Positions 26,244 through 35,402 of a stretch of 64,000 nucleotides of DNA are shown one piece after another (position 1 is the first letter of the stretch; each line of letters begins with the position of its first letter). This DNA comes from Atopobium fossor DSM 15642 (lineage in GTDB: Bacteria; Actinomycetota; Coriobacteriia; Coriobacteriales; Atopobiaceae). A program made the position numbers and the translations under genes. The DNA is taken from NCBI RefSeq assembly GCF_000483125.1, contig NZ_KI519553.1, forward strand, positions 469,124 through 533,123, read 5' to 3'. Below the pieces are notes generated by a model that was not told the DNA's origin, did not search any database, and worked only from the letters and a program-made list of their open reading frames with translations.

Positions 26244-26804
26244 ATGTCCATTGTTGAGTCTTCATTGTTGGGTTGGCTGATTGTACTTGTTTGGAGTGAC
26301 ATATTATTTCTTTTCAAAAAATGTTGCTTAGATAAAGTAGAAAATGGATTCTTAAAATATATGCTGGGCATGGTGTTTGCACATAGTTTAGTTCTGTTGC
26401 TTTATATTACAGCGATGCGCATCAGCTTCTTAAGAACGGTATTACAAAATTGGCGCTTTGGAATTATATACGGACCTCCGGGTGCACTCATGTTGTTTAT
26501 AATCCCTGGATTTTATTCCATCTTTTTAATAGGAAAAGGTTACTTCAATGAAGGTGGAAATCAGGCATCTTGGGAATGGAAATTAAAGATGATGGCTTCT
26601 CTATTTTTTAATGGATTTGCTACTCTTTTTGGTTTGCTATGGGTTTACCTTCTTCTGCAAGGAACAAGTTTTTCTGAGTTGGTTTTTATCATTCGAGATA
26701 GCTTTCAATACATGGATTGGTGGGGGATGCTTGCGTTTGCTGCTTCATGCATCCTTTTGGTGTTTGTCATGTGGGTTGATCATAAAAAATGCCATAGTAT
26801 TTAG
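26244..26804 (+). CDS. Unrecognised multi-pass membrane protein
   Basis: I do not recognise this 186-residue protein. It has about five hydrophobic segments (near residues 5-25, 40-60, 75-100, 118-140 and 155-178) with short hydrophilic loops and no clear signature residues. ATG 26244 follows AAAGGAGG at 8 nt, so translation is credible. Codon and base use look A/T-rich compared with the dcw genes. It stands alone between rnpB and the restriction-modification locus; no functional partner is suggested. Confidence 0.65.
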   Translation: MSIVESSLLGWLIVLVWSDILFLFKKCCLDKVENGFLKYMLGMVFAHSLVLLLYITAMRISFLRTVLQNWRFGIIYGPPGALMLFIIPGFYSIFLIGKGYFNEGGNQASWEWKLKMMASLFFNGFATLFGLLWVYLLLQGTSFSELVFIIRDSFQYMDWWGMLAFAASCILLVFVMWVDHKKCHSI

Positions 26805-27050
26805 AGTATCTTTCACAAAAGATTAAAGAAATAATTAATCCTTTCTGTCCTATTCAGAGGACAGTTGGAGTAAAAGCAGTGTATTACACTCTAAAATCAA
26901 CTTATAGAGTAAGTGAATAATAGGAGTATGAACATGTTTCTGCTTTAAGAATATTTTTGAATTACGTTTATCGAATAATCTAGCAGGTCATAAGGCTGTA
27001 ATGAGATAATTACGATTGTTTTCAGCGTAAGTATTCCAAAGGAGTTCAAG
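26805..27050 (+). other. Intergenic region before hsdM
   Basis: A/T-rich, 246 nt. It holds a short hairpin (CTGTCC/GGACAG, about 26848-26867) without a T-tract and GTGTATTACAC, an 11-nt near-palindrome. No convincing promoter or small gene was identified, though the hsdM promoter should lie here. Confidence 0.35.
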
Positions 27051-29630
27051 GTGAATAAGCAAGAATTATCTAATAATATTTGGAAGCAGGCAAACAAGAT
27101 GCGCGGCAAGATTGATGCTTCGGAATATAAAGATTTTATTCTTGGTTTTATCTTTTATAAGTTTTTGTCTGAGCGAGAAATAAGCTGTGCCCTTGCCAAT
27201 GAAATGGACAAGTCCGAGCTTGTGGAGCTTGAAGAAACCAATATAGAAGTTCGTGAGCTTATCCAAAGCGAGCTTGGATATTTTATTAATTACAAAGACC
27301 TCTTTAGCACTTGGATTTCGAGTGGTTACGATTTTGAAATTGCAAATGTTTATGACGCGCTTTCTGCGTTTAATCGTAATATTGTTCCATCTCATAAAAA
27401 AGTCTTTGAGAAGATTTTTGACAGCCTAGAGACTGGTCTTTCAAAGCTTGGTACTAGTGCGTCAGCTCAAACAAAATCTGCACGAGATATTATGCAGCTC
27501 ATTAACAAGATTCCCATGGATGGTAAGCAAGGCTATGACGTGCTTGGCTACATTTACGAGGATCTTATCAGTAAATTTGCTTCTACAGCAGGTAAAAAAG
27601 CTGGCGAATTTTATACCCCGCATGAAGTTTCAACGGTAATGGCAAATATCGTTGCTTATTATCTTCGCAATAAAGATAGTGTAGAGGTGTATGACCCCAC
27701 TTCTGGTTCTGGCTCGCTTCTCATTACTATTGGTAAAGCAGCTGCTCAGTATTCTGGCACACTTAATAGTATTAAGTTTTATGCTCAAGAGCTTAACCAG
27801 AACACCTACAATCTAACGCGTATGAATTTGATTATGCGTGGTATTGCACCAGATAACCTGTATACAAGAAATGCAGATACACTAGACGATGACTGGCCTT
27901 ATTTTGATGAAAATGACCCTAGTGGTACCTATAATCCTTTATTTGTAAATGCGGTTGTCTCTAATCCTCCGTATTCTCAAGATTGGCACTCAGAGAACAA
28001 AGAGAATGACCCTCGCTATAGCTTTGGTTTAGCTCCAAAATCTACTGCAGACTATGCATTCTTACTACATGACCTTTATCATCTTCAGCCAGATGGAGTT
28101 ATGACAATCGTTTTGCCTCATGGCGTGTTGTTCCGCGGAGGATCTGAGGGAGAAATTCGACGTAATCTGCTTGAGAATCATCATATCGAGGCAGTAATTG
28201 GTTTACCAGCAAACATTTTCTTTGGTACGGGAATTCCTACTATTATTATGGTTTTGCGTAAGCAGCGAGTTGCAGATAACGTTCTATTCATTGATGCCTC
28301 AAAAGGTTTTGAGAAAAAGGGAACACAAAATGTGCTGCGCGCCTGCGATATTAAGCGTATTACAGACACCATTATTGCCCATGAAACTGTTGAGGGTTAT
28401 TCGCGTGTAGTGCCCTTGGAAGAGATTCGTAATAACGATTACAACCTTAATATCCCTCGTTATATTGACACATCAGAAAAAGCTGAGTCGTGGGATATAT
28501 ATGCTTCGATGTTTGGTGGAATTCCAAATTCAGAAATTGATGCTTTAAAGGATTACTGGGATGCATTTTCTGGTCTACGCGAAACTCTATTTACTAGCCT
28601 TAATGAAAAGTACTCGAAAGCCAGTCTTGATACATCAGATGCTTTTGCACTAGAAGATAAGATTACTAACTATGCAAAAGTAAAGGATTATGAAGCTGTT
28701 TATAAATCGAAACTTTCTGGAATTCAGCAGATACTTCAAGAGTCTCTAATCAATAATCTTATGTCTATAGAGCCTAATGTCGAAAAAAATAGCATTTCAG
28801 ATGCTTTGTTCACCATGCTTGATGGTATTCCTCTGGTTGATAAATATGACGTGTATCAAGTGTTTGCAGCAGTTTGGGAGCATGTAGAGCAGGATATAGA
28901 AGTCATTCATGCAGATGGTTTTGAGTCAATTAAAACTGTAGAGCCAAATATGGTTACTAAAACCAAGGGTGGTGAAGAAGTAGACGTACAAGAAGGATGG
29001 AAGGGTCATATTTTCCCCTATGAGTTTGTGCAGCAGCGCTATCTTAAAGATGACTTGGCTCGATTAACAGCATTGACGCAACGTCTTGATGAAATAAACT
29101 CCGAGCGTAATGACATTTTTGAATCTCTTTCCGAAGAAGAGAAAAGTCATGATGTTGTGAATGATTCAAGTACCGCATTTGTTACTGCCGCTATAAAGAA
29201 ATATGCAAAAGAATTCAAGAAAGATTTTATTGAAGAAGATTCGTTTGAAGAGAAAATTATTAATGTATCAGCTCTTGCTAATGAGGAAACAACGCTCAAA
29301 AGAACTATTAAAGAGATGAACGCATTACTTGAAGCAAACACACGTAAGCAAATTGAAAACCTTACTGACGACCAGATATATATACTTTTAAAAGATAAGT
29401 GGATTACTCCAATTATCGATGGCGTATTTGAATTACCGCAGGTAGTAATTACTGATTTGTCAAAGAAGGTATCTGGGTTATGCAAAAAGTACGCAACTAC
29501 TCTTAGTGATTTGCAACAAGAGATTAATACTGCTGAAGCTGAGCTAATTGGCTCCCTTGATCAGCTTGTTGGTGATGAGTATGACATGCTTGGTCTTGAG
29601 CAATTTAAAAAATTGCTCGGAGGTGAGTAA
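27051..29630 (+). CDS. hsdM: Type I restriction-modification system DNA methyltransferase subunit HsdM
   Basis: The modification subunit, which with HsdS methylates adenine in a split target sequence. An N-terminal HsdM helical domain (1-130) precedes an N6-adenine methyltransferase domain with the SAM motif DPTSGSGSL near 215 and catalytic NPPY at 305. At 859 residues it is far longer than the usual 500-550; the extra C-terminal part (about 480-859) is helical and coiled-coil-like. The GTG start follows AAAGGAG at 6 nt. The stop is 2 nt before hsdS, so the two are coupled. Confidence 0.93.
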   Translation: MNKQELSNNIWKQANKMRGKIDASEYKDFILGFIFYKFLSEREISCALANEMDKSELVELEETNIEVRELIQSELGYFINYKDLFSTWISSGYDFEIANVYDALSAFNRNIVPSHKKVFEKIFDSLETGLSKLGTSASAQTKSARDIMQLINKIPMDGKQGYDVLGYIYEDLISKFASTAGKKAGEFYTPHEVSTVMANIVAYYLRNKDSVEVYDPTSGSGSLLITIGKAAAQYSGTLNSIKFYAQELNQNTYNLTRMNLIMRGIAPDNLYTRNADTLDDDWPYFDENDPSGTYNPLFVNAVVSNPPYSQDWHSENKENDPRYSFGLAPKSTADYAFLLHDLYHLQPDGVMTIVLPHGVLFRGGSEGEIRRNLLENHHIEAVIGLPANIFFGTGIPTIIMVLRKQRVADNVLFIDASKGFEKKGTQNVLRACDIKRITDTIIAHETVEGYSRVVPLEEIRNNDYNLNIPRYIDTSEKAESWDIYASMFGGIPNSEIDALKDYWDAFSGLRETLFTSLNEKYSKASLDTSDAFALEDKITNYAKVKDYEAVYKSKLSGIQQILQESLINNLMSIEPNVEKNSISDALFTMLDGIPLVDKYDVYQVFAAVWEHVEQDIEVIHADGFESIKTVEPNMVTKTKGGEEVDVQEGWKGHIFPYEFVQQRYLKDDLARLTALTQRLDEINSERNDIFESLSEEEKSHDVVNDSSTAFVTAAIKKYAKEFKKDFIEEDSFEEKIINVSALANEETTLKRTIKEMNALLEANTRKQIENLTDDQIYILLKDKWITPIIDGVFELPQVVITDLSKKVSGLCKKYATTLSDLQQEINTAEAELIGSLDQLVGDEYDMLGLEQFKKLLGGE

Positions 29631-29632
29631 AC

Positions 29633-30766
29633 ATGCTGGAAAAGAGGGATGTTCCACAGATTCGTTTTTCTGGTTTTACTGACCCTTGGGAACAGCGTAA
29701 GTTCTCTGATTTCGCTCAACGTGAATCTACTTTTCAATCGTCATCATCTGAATATCCAAGCATTGAGTATGAAGATGTTGTCGCCGAGGAAGGACGCCTA
29801 AATAAAGATGTCCGAAAGAAAGAAATACAGAAAAAGGGTATAGCTTTCGATGGAACTCAGGTGCTATATGGAAAGCTCCGTCCGTATCTACATAACTGGC
29901 TAAGCCCTGATTTTACAGGCGTTGCTGCTGGTGACTGGTGGGTTTTGAGACCGGTTGGAATGGATAAGAAATTCCTTTATAGACTGATTCAGACGCAGCA
30001 ATTTGATAAAATTGCCAATCAATCATCTGGCTCAAAAATGCCTCGTGCAGACTGGAATCTTGTATCAAATACGGAATTTGTCGTTCCCGTTTCGCTTGGT
30101 GAACAACGACAGATAGCGGAGACTTTTGACAGCCTCGACTCCCTCATCACCCTTCATCAGCGTAAGTGTGACAAATTGGTTGACTTCAAGAAGTCTATGC
30201 TTGAAAAGATGTTTCCAAAAGAAGGAGAAGTAGAACCTGAAATACGTTTTTCTGGTTTTACTGACCCTTGGGAACAGCGTAAGCTGGGGGAGTTGTTTAG
30301 TTACGAGCGTCCCGATGCTTATATTGTTAATGACGAAGAATATGACGACTCAAATCCGACTCCAGTGCTCACAGCGAATAAAGGTTTTATTCTCGGATAC
30401 ACTGCAGAAAGGCAAACACATAAAGAACCCTGTGTAATTTTTGATGACTTTACGCTCAACTGCAAGCTTGTGACCTTTCCTTTTATGGTTAAGTCTTCAG
30501 CAATAAAAATTCTTCATGCCTATGACGATGTTGATCTAACTTTCGCATACGAGCGTCTTTGTTCATCGAATATAGAAGTTTTGGGACATGCTCGACACTA
30601 CATTAATGTTGTTCAAAATACCGAAGTTGCAGTTTCTACTTACACTGAGCAGCGTGCCATTGGCAAAGTATTTAGCAACCTCAATTCCCTCATCACCCTT
30701 CATCAGCGTAAGTTAGAAATGCTTAAAAAAATGAAACAAGCAATGCTCGAAAAGATGTTCGTATAA
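29633..30766 (+). CDS. hsdS: Type I specificity subunit HsdS, two TRDs, presumed expressed copy
   Basis: HsdS dictates the DNA target of the HsdM/HsdR complex. The 377-residue protein has two target recognition domains, TRD1 (about 24-165) and TRD2 (about 217-345). Each begins with DPWEQRK and ends with a conserved coiled-coil helix containing SLITLHQRK. It is coupled to hsdM (2-nt gap), so this is the copy expected to be expressed. Both TRDs are bounded by short DNA repeats that also flank three spare TRD cassettes downstream, suggesting that its TRDs can be exchanged by recombination. Confidence 0.92.
   Translation: MLEKRDVPQIRFSGFTDPWEQRKFSDFAQRESTFQSSSSEYPSIEYEDVVAEEGRLNKDVRKKEIQKKGIAFDGTQVLYGKLRPYLHNWLSPDFTGVAAGDWWVLRPVGMDKKFLYRLIQTQQFDKIANQSSGSKMPRADWNLVSNTEFVVPVSLGEQRQIAETFDSLDSLITLHQRKCDKLVDFKKSMLEKMFPKEGEVEPEIRFSGFTDPWEQRKLGELFSYERPDAYIVNDEEYDDSNPTPVLTANKGFILGYTAERQTHKEPCVIFDDFTLNCKLVTFPFMVKSSAIKILHAYDDVDLTFAYERLCSSNIEVLGHARHYINVVQNTEVAVSTYTEQRAIGKVFSNLNSLITLHQRKLEMLKKMKQAMLEKMFV
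29663..29701 (+). repeat. Repeat R1, copy A (start of TRD1)
   Basis: A 39-nt sequence encoding RFSGFTDPWEQRK, identical to copy B at 30245-30283. Its 3' core (CTTGGGAACAGCGTAAG) recurs in all five copies. Confidence 0.88.
30140..30201 (+). repeat. Repeat R2, copy A (end of TRD1)
   Basis: A 62-nt sequence identical to 32110-32171. Its first 27 nt (TCCCTCATCACCCTTCATCA and following) recur after every TRD of the locus. It encodes the conserved central helix SLITLHQRK. Confidence 0.88.
30245..30283 (+). repeat. Repeat R1, copy B (start of TRD2)
   Basis: Identical over 39 nt with copy A. Continues as CTGGGGGAG, shared with copy D. Confidence 0.88.
30686..30712 (+). repeat. Repeat R2, copy B (end of TRD2)
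   Basis: The 27-nt core shared with copies A, C and D without mismatch. Confidence 0.88.
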
Positions 30767-30796
30767 ATTCAAATCACAACAGTAGGAGGTTTTTCA

Positions 30797-30982
30797 ATGG
30801 ATCGCAAGCGTGCAGTTGAGGAATCCGTTCACTCAAGCGAAATGGAGGGTGCTTACGTGTCTGCCGAGTTCCGCAAGGATGCTGAGGAATACGTGAAGGG
30901 TGACATCCCTATAGAGGAGCTCATGCGCAGGACAAAACGTCGTTGGGACCCTGGTAGGAAGGGTGAGGCGGCGCATGTCTGA
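30797..30982 (+). CDS. VbhA-like antitoxin of a Fic toxin
   Basis: A 61-residue protein matching antitoxins of class I Fic systems. The inhibitory motif S-x-x-x-E-G is present as SSEMEG (about residues 12-17), within the helix expected to block the Fic ATP site by its glutamate. AGGAGG precedes the ATG. It overlaps fic by 8 nt (ATGTCTGA), the arrangement expected for tightly coupled toxin and antitoxin. It lies 30 nt after hsdS, inside the type I restriction-modification locus. Confidence 0.82.
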   Translation: MDRKRAVEESVHSSEMEGAYVSAEFRKDAEEYVKGDIPIEELMRRTKRRWDPGRKGEAAHV

Positions 30983-31631
30983 CGAGTTTGTCGATCCCTA
31001 TATTGATCCAAATACAGGCATTCTGCAAAATCTTGTTGGTGCAAGAACATGGGACGAGTTGAACAACGCTGAAGGTGAGCTTGTCTCTGCTCGCATGAGC
31101 GAGTTTCTCAAGGAGCTTCCCATTAATCCGACAGGCACACTTGATGACCTGATGTACATTCACTGGTGGCTGTTCCAAGATGTGTTTGAGTGGGCGGGAA
31201 AAATTAGAACCATCGAAATTCGTAAGGCGAGTGAGGAGTCACAGTTCTTTCTTCCGTCAGCAAACATAACAACAGGCGCTGCTTGGGCGTGTGGCGAGCT
31301 TGAAAAGGACGGTTTTTTCAGGGAAGTGTCACTGGAAGACTTTCCTAGACGTATGGCCTATCACTATGACAACTACAACTTTATTCATCCATTTCGCGAA
31401 GGTAACGGCCGAACCCAGCGTCTGTTCTGGTCTCTTCTTTGTCACAAAGCGGGTTTTGACCTCGATTGGAGGGGAGTCTCTGGTGTGGAGAATGACGAAG
31501 CGAGTCGCATGGCAACGGAGGACCGCGATATGGGGCCGCTAGAATCCATCTTTGCAAGGATTGTCACCCCATGTGATCCATCCGTGTCTCTCAACGCTGA
31601 GATGATACGAGCAGGGCATCTTGATGGGTAG
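30975..31631 (+). CDS. fic: Fic family protein (AMP transferase toxin, class I)
   Basis: Fic proteins usually transfer AMP from ATP to a target hydroxyl; VbhT-type toxins modify type II topoisomerases. The 218-residue protein has the complete core motif HPFREGNGR from His138, with the catalytic histidine and anion-binding loop intact, so activity is expected. ATG 30975 overlaps the antitoxin by 8 nt. Its TAG overlaps the ATG of the following half-hsdS gene by another 8 nt. Base composition appears higher in GC than neighbouring hsdR, suggesting separate acquisition. The target is unknown. Confidence 0.88.
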   Translation: MSDEFVDPYIDPNTGILQNLVGARTWDELNNAEGELVSARMSEFLKELPINPTGTLDDLMYIHWWLFQDVFEWAGKIRTIEIRKASEESQFFLPSANITTGAAWACGELEKDGFFREVSLEDFPRRMAYHYDNYNFIHPFREGNGRTQRLFWSLLCHKAGFDLDWRGVSGVENDEASRMATEDRDMGPLESIFARIVTPCDPSVSLNAEMIRAGHLDG

Positions 31632-32190
31632 GAAATCGATTGACCCTTGGGAACAGCGTAAGCTGGAAAATTTTCTTTCATTGAGTCGAATACCGGGGCA
31701 TACGGGTATCGATGCAAGAAAATTAACGGTAAAGCTCTGGTCTAAAGGAGTTGTCGAAAAAATAGATACTTATTCCGGAAGTGAAAATACACAGTACTAC
31801 ATTCGTCATGCCGGTCAGTTTATGTATGGGAAGCTAGATTTCTTACATGCGGCATTCGGGATTGTACCCGATAGCCTTGATGGATATGAATCTACCTTGG
31901 ATTCTCCCGCGTTCGATATGCGAGATATAGACAGTTCTTTTTTACTGAATCGCGTAAGTAAGGTGGACTTCTATATTCGACAAGGTAACATTGCAAATGG
32001 TAGTCGGAAGGCAAAGCGCATACATGAAGATACGTTCCTCGCAATGCCAATAACGATTCCCTCGCTTGAAGAGCAAAGACTCATCGGATTGATGTTCGTC
32101 CACCTCGATTCCCTCATCACCCTTCATCAGCGTAAGTGTGACAAATTGGTTGACTTCAAGAAGTCTATGCTCGAAAAGATGTTCGTATAG
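31624..32190 (+). CDS. Single-TRD (half) HsdS, cassette TRD3
   Basis: A 188-residue HsdS fragment with one TRD followed by the conserved SLITLHQRK helix and the same end (KSMLEKMFV) as the full hsdS. It has its own ATG, overlapping the fic stop (ATGGGTAG), so it could be translated by coupling to fic. Half-HsdS proteins are known to dimerise into working specificity subunits in some systems; whether this one does is inference. Alternatively it is a donor cassette for recombination into hsdS. Copies of R1 and R2 bound the TRD. Confidence 0.8.
   Translation: MGRKSIDPWEQRKLENFLSLSRIPGHTGIDARKLTVKLWSKGVVEKIDTYSGSENTQYYIRHAGQFMYGKLDFLHAAFGIVPDSLDGYESTLDSPAFDMRDIDSSFLLNRVSKVDFYIRQGNIANGSRKAKRIHEDTFLAMPITIPSLEEQRLIGLMFVHLDSLITLHQRKCDKLVDFKKSMLEKMFV
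31641..31664 (+). repeat. Repeat R1, copy C (start of TRD3)
   Basis: A 24-nt match to copies A and B starting at TGACCCTTGGGAACAGCG. Sequence further upstream differs, so the repeat is shorter here. Confidence 0.85.
32110..32171 (+). repeat. Repeat R2, copy C (end of TRD3)
   Basis: A 62-nt match to copy A, including the conserved C-terminal helix codons. Confidence 0.88.
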
Positions 32191-32206
32191 GAAGGAAAGC
32201 CAAAAA

Positions 32207-35200
32207 ATGGTTTTCGAGAGTGAAGCAGCGTTTGAAAATGCGGTTATCGAAAGTCTGATTCAACATGGCTGGAGTTCAGAGATTCTAAAAAATCCAACCA
32301 AACAGGATCTTCTCGATAATTGGGCTGATATTCTATATCGCAATAATATAGATATTGATCGTCTTAATGGTCAGCCGTTAACTGCTTCCGAGATGAATCA
32401 GGTTATTGAGCAAATTAATGTTCTTCGTACACCAAGTCAGTTAAATGAGTTCATTAATGGTAAGAGCGTATCTATCAAACGTGATAATCCAGCTGATAAG
32501 CTTCATCTTGGCAAGATTGTTAGTCTTCAAATTTATAATCGTAACGAAGTTGCTGGTGGAAAAAGTATTTATCAAATTGCTCAGCAGCCAATTTTTGATA
32601 CTCCAATAAAAGAGGTTCACAATAGGAGGGGAGACTTACTCCTTCTGATTTGTGGTATGCCTGTCATTCATATTGAGCTTAAAGGCTCAAATGTTCCTAT
32701 TAGTCAGGCAGTAACTCAGATTAAAAAGTATATGCATGAAGGTGTTTATCACGGCATTTACTCTCTTGTGCAGGTCTTTTTTGCAATGAATCCAAATGAA
32801 ACAAAATACTTTGCAAACCCTGGTTCTGAGGATGCCTTCAAGCCTGAGTTTCAGTTTCATTGGGGAGATTTCTACAACAATCCAATTAATGACTGGAAAG
32901 AAATCACTTCTACGATCTTGAGTATCCCCATGGCTCATCAGCTTATTGGTTTTTATATTATTGCAGATAGTTCTGATGGCGTTTTAAAAGTTATGCGCAG
33001 CTATCAAATTAAAGCTGTTGAGAAAATTACAGATCGCGTAATTACACAGCGTTGGGGAGAGAAGAATCAGCGTGGTGGCTACATTTGGCATACTACTGGT
33101 TCTGGTAAGACAATGACGAGCTTTAAAGCAGCTGAGCTTATTGCTAATTCTCATGCTGCAGATAAAGTCATTTTCTTGATGGATCGAATTGAGCTCAGTA
33201 CACAGTCCTTGCGTCAATATAACGACTTTACTTCCTTAAACGAAGAGGTTCAAGGCACTAATAACACCTATGACTTACGCAATAAGCTGCGCAGTACAGA
33301 TCCAAGTAACACACTTATTGTTACTTCAATCCAAAAAATGAGTAACATTCATTTGGACGCTAATGGCATTACGGATGAAGAAATTGCAATACTCAATAAA
33401 AAACGTATGGTTGTAATTGTTGATGAATGCCATCGTTCCACTTTTGGTGATGAAATGGCAATTATTAAGAGAACATTCCCATTCGCTCTGTTTTTTGGCT
33501 TTACAGGTACTCCTATTCAAGGCGAAAATGAAAAAAATAAGTCTCAAACGTCAGATATTTTTGGCAATGAGCTCCATCGCTACAGTATTGCAGACGGAAT
33601 CCGAGATAAGAATGTATTGGGTTTTGACCCCTACATGATCTGTGTGTATAAAGATAAAGATATACGTAGAGAAGTTGCTCTTCATCAGGCTAAAGCTAGT
33701 TCTGTCAAAGAGGCTCTGTCTGACCTAAATAAGAAAAAAATATACCTTCATTTTATGAATAAGAATGTGGTTCCAGAAGCTGGTTATAGAGATGCTAGTG
33801 GTGAATACCATAAGGGAATTGAGGACTATATTCCTAAATCTCAATTTGATAATGATGACTATAGAAGTGCAGTAGTAAAAGATATTGCAGAGAGTTTTGA
33901 AACTCACAGTTTAAACCATCGTTATCATGCAATTTTTGCAACTAGCAGCATTCATGAAGCAATTGCGTACTATCGTCTATTTAAGCAGCTTGCACCTGAG
34001 ATTGTAACGACTGCACTATTTGACCCAAATATTGATAATAATGAGGGTGCTATAGAAAAAAGTGATGGGCTTGCAGAACTAATCAAAGATTATAATCAGC
34101 GATTTGATCGTGAATATACGGCAGCCAAATTCCAGGATATGAAAAAGGACATTTCTTCCCGCTTAGCTCATAAGAGTCCTTATAAAGGTATTGAAAAAGA
34201 TAAGAGTCAGCAAATTGATATTCTGATAGTTGTAGACCAGATGTTAACTGGTTTTGACTCAAAATGGGTTAACACGTTGTACCTTGACAAAGTATTAAAG
34301 TATGAAGGGTTAATTCAGGCATTTTCTCGTACAAACCGTCTGTTCAGAAGCGATGAAAAACCTTATGGCATAATCCGCTATTACCGACTTCCTCATACAA
34401 TGAAGAGAAACGTCAAAGATGCAATTAAACTTTACTCTGGAGACGTTCCTTTTGGTCTTTTTGTTGATAAATTGCATGTCAATTTGAAGAAGATTGATTC
34501 TCTATTTTTGGAGATAGAGAGCTTGTTTAATTCGAACGGGGTAGAGAATTTTGCATCATTGCCAGAATCTTATGAATCTCGTGCTAAGTTTTCCCAGTTA
34601 TTTAGAGATCTTTTTCAAACAGTTGCCGCAGCAAAATTGCAGGGTTTTGTTTGGAGAGATGATTTTCACTACGAAATTAATATTGAAACTGAAACCAATG
34701 ACGATAGTGATACGGAAGTTATTGAACTTTCTATTGATGAAAGAGCTTATGAAACGCTTATTCAACGTTATAAGGAGTTGCAATCAAATGAGGCTACTGG
34801 CTCAGACAGCAGCAGTTCATATGCTTCTTATGAGCTAGATCCCTATATCACTGAGTATGATTTGGTTCGAATTGATGCTGATTATATGAACCATAATTTC
34901 AAAAAATGGATCAAAGCAAAAAATGATGACAAGGTATCAGTTGAACGAGTGCAACAAGTTTTACAACAGCTTCACCGCTCATATGCCTCTTTATCTCAAG
35001 AGCTACAAGAGATAGCAAATCTTGTAATTCATGATATTGATGCCGGTGACCTAGAAGTTGAATCTGATAAGGATTTCATGACTTATATAACTCAGTATCA
35101 GGCAAAAGCTTTTGAAGATGAAGTTACAAAAATTGTTGATAACTTTGGATTAGATGAGCAGCTCTTTAGATCAATTATTGCAACAAATGTGACCGAAGCA

Positions 35201-35365
35201 AATCTTAATGAATACGAGCGTTTTGATAAGCTAAAGGCTTCTGTTGATAAGGGAAAAGCTGCAAATTATATAGAGTCCGTAGATGGAGAAACACTTAAAG
35301 GTTTTCGCTTAAATGCGCGAATAAACAAGCTGTTAAAGTCGATTCTTTTGGAGTGGAATAAGTAA
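32207..35365 (+). CDS. hsdR: Type I restriction endonuclease subunit HsdR
   Basis: The translocation and cleavage subunit. The 1052-residue protein has an N-terminal nuclease domain (the E-x-K pair is Glu157-Leu-Lys159 in HIELKGSN), a superfamily 2 helicase core with Walker A GSGKT at 298-302 and the DEAD-like box DECH at 406-409, helicase motif FTGTPIQ and a helical C-terminal domain that docks on HsdM. All catalytic motifs look intact. ATG 32207 follows GGAAGG; an earlier in-frame ATG at 32138 lies in the tail of the half-hsdS gene. It is separated from hsdM-hsdS by the Fic module. Confidence 0.93.
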   Translation: MVFESEAAFENAVIESLIQHGWSSEILKNPTKQDLLDNWADILYRNNIDIDRLNGQPLTASEMNQVIEQINVLRTPSQLNEFINGKSVSIKRDNPADKLHLGKIVSLQIYNRNEVAGGKSIYQIAQQPIFDTPIKEVHNRRGDLLLLICGMPVIHIELKGSNVPISQAVTQIKKYMHEGVYHGIYSLVQVFFAMNPNETKYFANPGSEDAFKPEFQFHWGDFYNNPINDWKEITSTILSIPMAHQLIGFYIIADSSDGVLKVMRSYQIKAVEKITDRVITQRWGEKNQRGGYIWHTTGSGKTMTSFKAAELIANSHAADKVIFLMDRIELSTQSLRQYNDFTSLNEEVQGTNNTYDLRNKLRSTDPSNTLIVTSIQKMSNIHLDANGITDEEIAILNKKRMVVIVDECHRSTFGDEMAIIKRTFPFALFFGFTGTPIQGENEKNKSQTSDIFGNELHRYSIADGIRDKNVLGFDPYMICVYKDKDIRREVALHQAKASSVKEALSDLNKKKIYLHFMNKNVVPEAGYRDASGEYHKGIEDYIPKSQFDNDDYRSAVVKDIAESFETHSLNHRYHAIFATSSIHEAIAYYRLFKQLAPEIVTTALFDPNIDNNEGAIEKSDGLAELIKDYNQRFDREYTAAKFQDMKKDISSRLAHKSPYKGIEKDKSQQIDILIVVDQMLTGFDSKWVNTLYLDKVLKYEGLIQAFSRTNRLFRSDEKPYGIIRYYRLPHTMKRNVKDAIKLYSGDVPFGLFVDKLHVNLKKIDSLFLEIESLFNSNGVENFASLPESYESRAKFSQLFRDLFQTVAAAKLQGFVWRDDFHYEINIETETNDDSDTEVIELSIDERAYETLIQRYKELQSNEATGSDSSSSYASYELDPYITEYDLVRIDADYMNHNFKKWIKAKNDDKVSVERVQQVLQQLHRSYASLSQELQEIANLVIHDIDAGDLEVESDKDFMTYITQYQAKAFEDEVTKIVDNFGLDEQLFRSIIATNVTEANLNEYERFDKLKASVDKGKAANYIESVDGETLKGFRLNARINKLLKSILLEWNK

Positions 35366-35402
35366 ACATAAAAGCGAGCCTGTTGACTCGCTTTTATGTT
35401 TC
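35365..35402 (+). terminator. Terminator of hsdR
   Basis: A 14-bp perfect stem (35365-35378 with 35387-35400) with an 8-nt loop and TTTT within and after the descending arm. It starts at the last base of the hsdR stop codon, and the next cassette's R1 repeat begins immediately after it. Confidence 0.7.

Noticed and set aside
26928-26948. Minigene after AGGAG upstream of hsdM
   Set aside because: Only six codons; such a motif is expected by chance in A/T-rich sequence.
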